Shown piece by piece: positions 55,726 to 64,000 of a stretch of 64,000 nucleotides of DNA. Origin of the DNA: Platanthera guangdongensis. Lineage: Eukaryota > Streptophyta > Magnoliopsida > Asparagales > Orchidaceae. The stretch spans positions 69,347,628-69,411,627 of the forward strand of contig CM077164.1 in the NCBI GenBank assembly GCA_039583875.1. Reading direction: 5' to 3'. Position numbers and translations under genes: made by a program. Numbering within the stretch: position 1 is the first letter of the stretch; each line of letters opens with the position of its first letter. The notes under the pieces were generated by a model. It saw nothing but the letters and a program-made list of their open reading frames with translations, did not search any database and had not been told where the DNA came from.

Positions 55726-56290
55726 TACACGCCCTAGGTCACGGGCGTGTAGGGGGGCGTGTCAGTACTATTCATGAAGGCAGCCGTCGATTGGACAGGA
55801 AAGTTGACTTCGGGCTGAGTTCGCGGCAGTCACGCCCCAGGTCACGGGCGTGACTCTGGGCGTGTCGGGGAGGTAGAACCGGGCGCGGGTTGCGCCGAAA
55901 GTCTTCGACAGCATCTTGTCGGGCTAGCTGGAAAGGTCACGCCCCAGGTCACGGGCGTGACTCTGGGCGTGTCAGTTGGTGTCGACACTCGACGAATGTC
56001 GAGCGGAAAGTGTCGAGTTGAAATTGTTGAGCTGAGATTGAGTCACGCCCTAGGTCACGGGCGTGACGCTGGGTGTGACTGTTGGTGTCGACACTCGACG
56101 ATCGTCGAGCGGAAAGTGTCGAGAGGAGAGGACACGGGCTTGGGTCACGCCCCGTGTCGGATGACACGATCCGACACGGGCGTGTCACCAGGCGTGTCAA
56201 GCTTGTACTTCAGAAATTTTCCGATTTCACGGGAAATGCAATGTCACGGCCCGGTCACGGGCGTGACCAAATTGTCACGGGCGTGTACTG
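55726..56290. repeat. GACACG / GTCACGGGCGTGAC and TCGACGA array in the B 5' LTR
   Basis: As at 42399-42960, with one extra ACACGATCCG unit near 56164. In transcript direction it fills the promoter-proximal U3. Confidence 0.85.
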
Positions 56291-56460
56291 CCCAATTTTG
56301 GCAGATTTGGAAATTTTTCTGCAAAATAAAATAAAACAAGTTAGTAATAAATTTACAAGAATAGGAGCATTTTATTGAACAAAAATAAGTAAAAACGACG
56401 AAAATAAATGAAAATGACTAAATTAATGTGCACAAAAATACGTATATTTACAATTCATCA

Positions 56461-56465
56461 CTTAT
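56461..56465. repeat. Target site duplication of B, right copy (CTTAT)
   Basis: Matches 40057-40061. C resumes here. Confidence 0.93.
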
Positions 56466-56500
56466 CTTTCCTTTATGTAATTTCGTGTACGAAATTCTTT

Positions 56501-56514
56501 TAAGAGGGAGAGAG
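56501..56514 (+). other. C polypurine tract
   Basis: AAGAGGGAGAGAG just before the LTR start TGTAATGCCCC. Confidence 0.8.
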
Positions 56515-56515
56515 T

Positions 56516-58696
56516 TGTAATGCCCCGAAACTCAAAAGAGCGTCGGGAGGCATTTTGAGCCAAGTTTGGAATTTGGCAGGGGCCCACATCCTGGGACACG
56601 GGCGTGTCCCAGGGCGTGTCGTGTTTGGGTCAACGATTTGGCCGAGTGGTCGATGAATTCTGGAGTCGACGATCGTCGAGCAGCGAACACGGCCTGAGAC
56701 ACGGGCATGTCTCAGGGTGTGTCGAGCTCGTGTCGATGACCTGCCAGGGAAGTCGACGATTTTCGCTCGACAAAATGTCAAGACACGGAACACGGCCTAG
56801 GACACAGGCGTGTCCAACGCCGTGTCGGGTGGTCGACGAACTTCGCTCGACGAAGTGTCGAGATACTGAACACGGCCTGGAGCCCAGGCGTGTTCGTGTT
56901 TGACACAGGTGTGTCAAATGGGACACGGGCGTGTCCAAGACCCGTGTGAGTCTCGGGTCGATGCTGGTCCTTTGTCGATGGAGGAACACGGCGGTGAACA
57001 CGGCCGTGTACTGGATGACACGGGCGTGTCAGGTCAAACACGTGCGTGTCGGGTACCCGTGTACTTTCTGAGATGCGTCGATTTCGAAGGCGAATGGGGG
57101 ACACGGCCCTGGACACGGGCGTGTCACAGGCCGTGTTCGGCCCAGATTTTGCATTTCAGGACCGAATTGTGGTCGTTCATTTCTTTAATTTGGAATCCGA
57201 CGCCCGGGGGCTGTTAATGCTTGGATATACCCAGGAATAGGCCCTTGAAACCCTCATTTCACTTGAGTGGTTGTCTTTCTAAGTCTAGAGAGAGGGGAGA
57301 GCAAAGGAGGAAGAAGAAGCCTAGATCCGGTCACTGGCGGAGCTTCGGAGCTCCAAATCGCAAACCGACTTCGGATCTACGGAGGCAAGGAGAGTGCGGT
57401 GCTTTTCATCTGCCTACATTTCCATGGTGCCAAGGAAAAAAGCTAGGGTAACGATTCTCTATTTGAGCATGTGAAGCTCTTCTTTTCCCTTGCATAGGAA
57501 GCCCGCTCTGGCGAGTTTGCAGTGAGTTGAGGCATTCCTTCGGGTAGACATGAATAGTACACGTTGTGTACATGTAGAGTCTGTAATCGAGAATAGATAT
57601 AGGCATGTTGTGTGAATCCTACCCGAACAAGTTAGTCTGGATCGGTGATGTTGCATTGCATGAATGGCCGGAGAAGACTCCGCGCGAATGTTTGTTGTTT
57701 GGGTTTTCTACGTGGTAGATTGCAACATGGAGCCTTGGGGATTAACTCCAAGGTGCACCCGGAAAACTGGGCAGATGCGTGATTCTGCCAACATGGTGGC
57801 CTAGGAGCCAACCTAAATATAACTGGGTTATGTGTTATGTGTAAAAAGTACGGGACTCGGGGAATCTTGACCCGCACAGACGACTTAAATGGACGTTGCG
57901 GTGTGAGCAATGGGTCAGGCAAAACCGTACCCGATCTATGTGGTTCGGTTAGAGAGACCTAAGGTACGTGGTACTTGTCGTTGGCATAGATGGAGGGTCT
58001 TAGGCAGTGGCTAGAAAGACCAGATGCTCACGAGATATTGCCGTCCTAGGGGCGGTGGTGAGTCAGCGGACTTGGACCGTGTTCACCGAGAATGTGCCAT
58101 GAGTGCACGGGGTGTGTGGTCGTGCGTGCCTACGCTTGTGTTGATGTGTTGTTACACTATACTGCCATTTATGCTAACAAAGTGCAGGGCAGGAGCATCG
58201 CCACTCCGGGTTGCTGGCGGGATCGTTATAATTTGGTCAGCATAGCTTACCGTTGCCTTTGTTTGCCACCGTGTGGTGGATTGTTGCTTGCAGGTGCTGC
58301 GGAGCTGAGTGCTAAATAGCGGGCTAAATCTCAAGTTGCTAAGCCGGCCCTCGAAGGCCTAATTTGAGTGTTTATTTGTTTTACTCATGTATGACCGGCC
58401 TGCGTGCCGAGGTTTGAAAAACATTTTATTTGGAGCAAAATATTGTAAGGCCTTAAGGCCAGTACTTGTGTATTTGTACGATCATTCCTGTTGGCCTTGT
58501 AGTGGACATTCATGATGGTAGCTGGGTTCTTTTATTTTGCAACTATATAAATTGCTTCCGCTAGAATGCTCTGTGTAGGACGTTGTTATTGGTTGGAGGT
58601 TTCCATTGAGTAACCTCCCGGTCTGTCTGTTGTATATGGCGTCGGGCCCAGGCCGGACCTACTGCTATATGCTATGCGACGGATAGGGGTGTTACA
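56516..58696 (+). repeat. C 3' LTR
   Basis: 2181 bp, TGTAATGCCCCG...GGGGTGTTACA. The two ends are similar inverted (TGTAATGCCCC and, on the other strand, TGTAACACCCC). It has a mixed array at 56590-57140. The part 58292-58696, absent from the 5' LTR, is retained here. No gene. Confidence 0.92.
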
Positions 58697-58701
58697 TGTA
58701 C
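58697..58701. repeat. Target site duplication of C, right copy (TGTAC)
   Basis: Matches 34978-34982. The D LTR resumes after it. Confidence 0.93.
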
Positions 58702-60757
58702 CACCTGAGGTACACGGGCGCGATACGTGTGTGTCTGAAGCCGTGTCAAGTCACACGGCCTGTGACACGGGCAGGTCACATGGCGTGTACTGGTCTGGAT
58801 TGAGTCGGTTGTGTCCCGCTTAAGGTACACGGCCTGTGACACGGGCGTGTCAAAGGCCGTGTCAGGCAAAAATTAACCTTTTGTGGCAAAATCGTGGCCG
58901 TCCATTTTCTTCAGCCAGGATCTGATGGCTTAAACTCCTCCATGATGCTTTATGGTCGAGGATGAGAAGAGAGTTCTCATTCTTCACTTAGCCATCCTAT
59001 TTCTAAGGAAACTAGAGTGCGGAAGGAGGAAGAGGAGAGGGAGCTGGCCACCGGTGGAGCTACGGAGTTCCGATTCAAGATCTGACGCTACCATTGTGGA
59101 GTCAAGGCTGCTGTGGTGCTTTCCAGCGGGCTAGAATTCGATGGCTCCCAAGCAATCTTCAAGGGTAATGATCTTCGTTCTTGGCCATGTGAAGGCCACC
59201 TTTTTGGCATGTGCATGGATTTCCCCCACCAAAGGGTGGATTGTGAAGTGATTTCCTTAGGTTGATTCTTAGAATCCCCAATAATTTGGCATATAGATCC
59301 AGAAATGGAGTATGGAATAGGCATGCTGTATGAAGCCCATCTGGACAGGTTGGTTTGGATTGGTGATGTTGCATATACACACCGGAGAAGACTCCGTGAT
59401 TAAACTTGTAGTTTATGGAGTCAAATGGGTTGTGGCTGTGAAGGTGAGTAGTAGGAAGTACTGGAGTGGTAGTGCAGGAAAATACCCTTGTGATGCTTGT
59501 GATACTTATGATACTTACTGGGTTGTGCCTGTGAAGTCTAGTAGCAGGAAGTACTGGAGTGGAAGTCCAGGAACAGACCCTCTGATGCTTGTAATGCTTA
59601 TGACGCTTGATGGGTTGTGCCTGTGAAGGGTTGTAGTAGAAAGTACTGGTTTGGAAGCTCAGGAAATTCCCCTCAAGTGTATGCTATGAATGTACGGTTA
59701 AGCCTAGGGATGGAAAATGAGTTCTATCGCTAACGCAAGGCGTGGCTCCTAGATAACTATGAATGTAATGCCAGTCCCTTGAAACCGGTCTGTATTTGTG
59801 TGAGCTCGATGAGATCTAAAAAAGGCCTTATGCCAAACAGGTAAGGTGAAACCGACCCGCGCCTTTTTCTTAGCCGCGAGTACATTGGTATTCGGTGATG
59901 GCAAGGCGATTTGAGCAACAGGGGGTGGTTGATCCGACCTGCATTATGTCCGTTCGATGTGAAGACCAGAAAGTGCGGTATGTTGGAACGCATAGCGAGA
60001 GTCTTAGGCATGCACGCCACGACACCATGGGGGGTACGGGCAAATCCCGGGTCATTAAGACTAATGTCTCCGGCTGCACACCATGGAGCAAAATGGTCAA
60101 TTTTACTGTTGGGTTTCAGCCCTGACACAGTGGTGGGCAACTGGTATATCCGGCACACCAAGAATTTGCCCTTAGTACATGGATCGTCGGGCCGCATGGC
60201 TGACAGTTATGATGGAATGTTTGTGTATGATATCTATATATCTTCTGTGAATTACTATGCCTGCATGGAAGGAATACTACTGCCCCGGGTAAGGGATAGG
60301 GTCGTTATAAATTGGTCAGCTGAATGCTGACTGTTGCCTTGTTTGCCACCGTTGGGTGGGCTGTTCTTGTACAGGTGCTGGAGAGCCGAGCGGGACGTTT
60401 AACAGCTGCTGCTGCTACTAGCCCTTCAAGGCTAAAATGAAAATGTTATGCTTTGTTCATGTGTGGTCGGCCTACGTGCCGATGTTTGGAAGCCACTCTT
60501 GTAAAGAACAACTGTATGGCCATAAGGCCAAACTATATTGTATTTGATACATTCTTGTATAAATATGGGTGTTTATATTAGTGGACATTCATGGTTGGAG
60601 TTCAGTTTTATGTTAAAAGCTTCCGCTAGAATGCTATGAGTTAGGATGCGCAACTATGATATCAACTCGTGACTTCCCCGCCTGTTTTGTAGCATATGGT
60701 GTGGGGCCCCGTCCGGACCTTCTATTATACGCTATACGAAAGGATGGAGTCATTACA
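58702..60757 (+). repeat. D 5' LTR, right part
   Basis: It continues the array of GACACGGGCGTGTC words (58709-58865), then sequence related to the C LTR (for example GTTTGCCACCGT near 60340), ending CATTACA. Joined to 34566-34982 it makes an LTR of about 2.5 kb. Short open frames here recur weakly in the C LTR and are not genes. Confidence 0.85.
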
Positions 60758-60761
60758 TTTT

Positions 60762-60770
60762 TGGTATCAG
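60762..60770 (+). other. D primer binding site, tRNA-Met type
   Basis: TGGTATCAG four bases inside the LTR end. It matches the tRNA-Met primer for nine bases, then differs (CTG instead of AGC). Confidence 0.75.
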
Positions 60771-60991
60771 CTGTCTTGGTCTTTCCCTTTCGAATTCGTG
60801 GTCGAATTCTTTTATGGGGTGGCGCGCACGTGTACGTGCGACCCGCGTTAACATTAATGAACTCTTGAATGTCCACTTAGGAATGCAAATACACCTGTTT
60901 GGGGAACCTGTGTGTTCCTGGTATTGCTTTTGGCAATATGTTTGTTGCTTACTTGTGTGTTTTGATGACTGTAGGCGACTAGCACGACTGC

Positions 60992-61680
60992 ATGGTGGCA
61001 GGAACCCCAGCATTCGATGGGAAGCATGACATCAACTGTGGTATCAACATCTCCTCCCTCGGTAGAGACGGTTCTATTGATTGTAGATGTGGTTTTTGCA
61101 ATGCTCAAGGCTCACCATGAGGGACAGGTTCAACCCTCTGATCCGGTCATGCGTCCCATGTCAGTTAGTGTACTTGAGCAGACGGCAAGGGGAAGCACAT
61201 CAGCTTCGTGTTCAACATGTTCTTGAGCCAAGGTGCGGACACAGTTGAGGAATACTTTCATGCATTTGTTGCGATGAGACAACAGCCGGAGTTTGTTTTT
61301 GAAACCGAGGAGACTAAGATCAATAAGTTTTACGATGGGCTACGTCAGGAACTACGATTTCTGTTGATGAGTCCTAAGTTATTGGGATTCCAAACATTGC
61401 TGGAGTCAGCTAGACTATTGGAGATGGACTTGACAAGAGCCCAGCAAATTCCTGGGATCAAGGAAGTGAGTTCTTCAAGGGTTGGAAAGTCTGCTCACCG
61501 CAGGAGGCGGAAACACGAGGCTCGTGCTTGTTATACTTGTGGCAAGAAATAACACATTGCCCGAGACTGTCGGGTTGGTGTGCAAAAGCCAAAGAAGCAA
61601 TACAAGTGCTACTCGTGTGGTAAATAAGGACATAAAGCCCGAGATTGCCGATTTGGCCCTTAGAGGACGATAAACAAGAA
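60992..61680 (+). pseudogene. D gag, truncated and broken
   Basis: A possible start is ATG 60992 (MVAGTPAFDGKHD), soon closed by TGA. Capsid remnant at 61208-61552: VEEYFHAFVAMRQQPEFVFE, INKFYDGLRQELRFLL, LLESARLLEMDL. Two zinc knuckles follow in the same frame, CYTCGKK-stop-HIARDC and CYSCGK-stop-GHKARDC, each with a TAA inside. The first half of the capsid is missing. Tekay-type gag normally carries such knuckles. Confidence 0.78.
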
Positions 61681-61796
61681 GGAAATGTCGACTTTATGTA
61701 CATAAATAACTGTGTTACTCCTGTATATGGGGACATTTTCGGCCATAATTGTCAGGATTGGTCGACCAATGGTTCAGCAGAAGATAGGAGCGTCGT

Positions 61797-62545
61797 ATGT
61801 TGAAACGGGAAAGACAGTGGTGGAGTCCTCGGCATCCCAGGCGCAATCCTGAGTTTATACTCCTGGCCAGTAGGAGGCCATTAAGCACAGTGATGTTGTC
61901 ACAGGTGCGCAGTAATAGCGTTGATTGCTTTTCTTATTGCATACTTTGCATGTCGCTTGTGCGTGCTATGTGCGCCACAGGCTTTGTTATGATTTGGCAC
62001 ACGAGGGCGAGAGTATTGGTTGATACGGGTGCGTCACAATTATTTCTATCTAAGGACTTCATAGCTTGAATTGGAGTACCTAGTCAAGTGAAGACAGAGT
62101 GCGTGAGGGTTTTATTACTGAATGGATGTTTGATGTTGGCGGATAGAGCTTGCGATGTGGCGGTGTAAATTGGAAGTCAGAAATTTTGTTTGAATGCATC
62201 TGTGCTGCCGATATCGGAGTTTAATGTAATCTTTGGTATGGATTAGCTTTCGGAGCAGCGTGTTTTATTGATTGTAATTCCAAAGTGCCAAAGAGATCAC
62301 ACTGGGCCAGAATACCGAGCTTGCGACTAAGTTCGCGGGTATGCGAGGTGTGAGCGGGACCTTGATGTCTGCACTCCAAGTTGTCAGTGCTTCTCGGAAG
62401 GGCGTGGAGTTATTCTTCATGCTTATGTTGGCTGTTAAGCCAATGGCCAATTTGAGCGATGTTCCGATTGTATCGGAGTTTGCTGATGTGTTTCCTAAGG
62501 ATCTTCCTGGGTTACCACCCCAGTGGGAGATCGACTTCATTTTTT
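61797..62545 (+). pseudogene. D protease and linker, broken
   Basis: The protease is recognisable by VLVDTGASQLFLSKDFIA (Asp-Thr-Gly) at about 62008-62066. Then, after a TGA, IGVPSQVKTE, FNVIFGMD-stop-LSEQ (Trp expected at the stop, as in C) and the linker SGTLMSALQVVSASRKGVEL. PLPGLPPQWEIDF-like sequence leads into RT. At least one frameshift lies near 62265. Confidence 0.78.
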
Positions 62546-62547
62546 AG

Positions 62548-63300
62548 TTGGTCCCAGGTGCGACACTTGTGGCTTGCTCGCCATGTCGTGTCGCGCCAAA
62601 GGAAATGGTTGAATTGAAAGTCCAGTTGCAAGAGTTGTTGGAGCAGGGATATATACGCCCAAGTATGTCACCTTGGAGCGCACCTGTTCTGTTTGTGAAA
62701 AAGAAGGATGGTGGTTTGCGGTTATGTATTGACTACCGCGAATTGAATAAGCTGACAGAAAAGAACAAGTATCTGATTCCACGAATAGATGAATTGTTCG
62801 ATTAGCTGGTGGGATCAACCACATTTAGAACACGCTACGGTCACTATAAGTTTACGGTAATGCTATTTAGACTCTGCAATGAGCCATCGGTGTTCATGGA
62901 CCTGATGCACCGAACGTTCCGAGAGTACTTGGACTTGGTCGTGATTATGCTCATTGATGATATTTTGGTGTACTCTCAACCGGAAGTTGAGCACGCAAAC
63001 CACTTGCGGTTGGTGCTGCACACCTTGCGAAAGAATAAGCTCTATGCCAAGTCCTCGAAGTGCGAGGTTTGGCTATTGTCGGTGGCTTTCCTTGGCCATG
63101 TGATCAGTGGAGAGGGCATAGCAGTGGATCTGTCAAAGATAAAGACCATACAAGAATGGCCAGTGTTGTCTTCGGTGGCCGAAGTCAGGAGTTTCCTTGG
63201 ACTGGCGGGCTACTATAGACGATTTGTGGAAAACTTCTTGCAGATCACTTTGCCTCTGACCACTCTGACGTGAAAGGATCAGAAGTTCGTTTAGACGCCA
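62548..63300 (+). pseudogene. D reverse transcriptase, with an internal deletion
   Basis: [51 protein letters not shown] then TAG (Gln expected). The following ~30 codons around SGYHQ are missing, and homology resumes at [12 protein letters not shown]. Then LIDDILVYS with both catalytic Asp, [20 protein letters not shown] and [14 protein letters not shown]. It ends near TLT-stop-KDQKFV-stop-TPECA-stop, where C reads Arg, Trp and Arg. Confidence 0.82.
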
Positions 63301-64000
63301 GAGTGCGCGTGACCTTTTAAAGAGCTAAAGAGTTGGTTGGCCACGACACCTATGTTGACATAAAAGTAAATATCTTTACGGACCATAAGAGCCTAAAGTA
63401 TTTGTTGAAGCAGAAGGATTTGAATATGCGACAACGAAGGTGGTTGTAATTCCTTGGGGACTACACCTTCGAGATTCATTATACACCCGGGAAAGGAATC
63501 GAAGGGCAAATTGGTTGCAGAGGCATGATGAACATCTAATCCAAGGAGTTGGAAGCGTTAGAGATTTCTTGTGTTGACAAGAATTCCACAACCAATGCAT
63601 GTCTGAACTGGATGGAGGTGCAATATGACATTGTAGATAGGTTTTGACAATCAATGAAGCTGCATTAAAGTCTCCAACGTGATGCAAAGGATGGGCCAGA
63701 GGGAAAATTCTTCTGGGACGACGGCCTTTTGCGGAAAGAGGGCCGGTTGTCCGTCCCAAGTATGGGTAAATTGTGAAAAGAGTTGATGTACGAATCACCC
63801 TGGGAGCACAATAATGTTCAGGGACATGAAAACGTTGTGCTAGTGACCAGTACTAAAGAAAGATATCGCTTGTTATGTGGCTAAATGCCAAACTTGTGCT
63901 TTGGTAAAGGCGGAATGCCACAAGCCTGGCTATTTCTTGACGTCGTTGTCAATTCTGGCAAGAAGTTCAATGATATTTCAATGAATTTCGGGCACGGGTT
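63301..64000 (+). pseudogene. D RNase H and integrase remnants, running off the window
   Basis: Pieces aligned with [15 protein letters not shown] sequence near 63375-63415, DYTFEIHYTPGK near 63460-63495, ELEALEISC near 63545-63580, HPGSTIMFRDMK near 63800-63830, and the integrase finger CYVAKCQTCALVKAECHKPG at 63865-63930. Most of RNase H is deleted and stops are frequent. Confidence 0.75.

Larger units (their letters stand above)
40062..56460 (-). mobile_element. Element B: Athila/Tat-like Ty3/gypsy element, 16.4 kb, gag region occupied by K
   Basis: LTRs of about 3.06 kb (40062-43120 and 53393-56460), TG...CA ends, TSD CTTAT, tRNA-Asp primer site at 53386-53375, PPT at 43123. Protease, RT, RNase H and integrase are on the - strand at 48435-44915. 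The LTRs differ by roughly 1-2% by eye, so it is fairly young. The ~5 kb where the leader and gag should be is element K in the opposite orientation, so B has no gag of its own. Confidence 0.93.
53393..56460 (-). repeat. B 5' LTR
   Basis: 3068 bp, a copy of 40062-43120. It has the CCTACTC array at 54376-54740, a TATA box CTATAAATTG at 55710-55701 (- strand) and the GACACG/TCGACGA array at 55726-56290. No gene. Confidence 0.93.
34983..58696 (+). mobile_element. Element C: Tekay/Del-like Ty3/gypsy chromovirus, split by B
   Basis: 5' LTR 34983-36757 (cut at its end), pol 36758-40048, 3' untranslated piece before and after B, PPT at 56501-56514, 3' LTR 56516-58696, TSD TGTAC. A deletion has removed the last ~400 bp of the 5' LTR, the primer site, gag and the start of protease. 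The order RT-RNase H-integrase with a C-terminal chromodomain marks a chromovirus. It inserted into the LTR of D, a related family. Confidence 0.92.
34566..64000 (+). mobile_element. Element D: decayed Tekay/Del-like Ty3/gypsy chromovirus, split by C and cut by the window edge
   Basis: 5' LTR in two parts (34566-34982 and 58702-60757) around element C, then a tRNA-Met-type primer site, gag with two zinc knuckles, protease, RT and remnants of RNase H and integrase to the window end. It inserted into the 5' LTR of E after CTCTG (34561-34565). The second flank is off the right edge. Confidence 0.88.

Noticed and set aside
60634..61108. Overlapping open frames near the D primer site as a host gene
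   Set aside because: They overlap the D LTR end and leader on both strands and show no domain.

Overview
The window is repeat-rich nuclear DNA of a flowering plant. No host gene, rRNA or tRNA gene was recognised. Nearly every base belongs to long terminal repeat (LTR) retrotransposons inserted into one another. Plant origin is shown by primer binding sites for initiator tRNA-Met and tRNA-Asp, SIRE/Maximus-like Ty1/copia elements with a coding region after pol, chromodomain-bearing Ty3/gypsy elements (Tekay/Del-like) and Athila/Tat-like Ty3/gypsy elements. The species cannot be named from the sequence. I use letters for the elements.

Left part (1-16847). Element H is an old copia element on the + strand: an RNase H remnant, a broken 3' ORF, a polypurine tract (PPT) and a 3' LTR ending at 15034. 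It is split by element J (3874-12982, - strand), a young and nearly intact copia element with 1.63-kb LTRs and target site duplication (TSD) GTACA. H itself sits in the protease region of a third copia element, G (15035-16847, - strand).

Middle part (16848-34565). Element A (16848-27602, + strand) is a decayed Athila/Tat-like element with recognisable gag, protease, RT, RNase H and integrase. Its right LTR is cut off and joined directly to element E (27603-34565, - strand), a decayed copia element whose gag is split by a 2.7-kb solo LTR, F (28438-31134).

Right part (34566-64000). This is a five-level nest. D (Tekay-like, + strand) lies in the LTR of E. C (Tekay-like, + strand, TSD TGTAC) lies in the LTR of D. 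B (Athila/Tat-like, - strand, TSD CTTAT, 16.4 kb) lies in the 3' untranslated part of C. K lies where B should carry gag. K is a + strand non-autonomous LTR element with a tRNA-Asp primer site and one intact ORF, an acidic protein with a CCHC zinc knuckle. D runs off the right edge.

The most unusual signal is in the LTRs. Almost every family has, in its U3 region, an array of short inverted repeats rich in CG dinucleotides, and in A, B, E, K, H and more weakly J a TATA-like box follows in the element's own orientation. Some words differ by family. Two are shared across unrelated lineages: GACACG-GG/CC-CGTGTC in A, B, C and D, and TCGACGAA in copia H, G and J and in gypsy B, C and D. Much of the protein decay is by in-frame stops rather than frameshifts, as expected from deamination of methylated cytosine.
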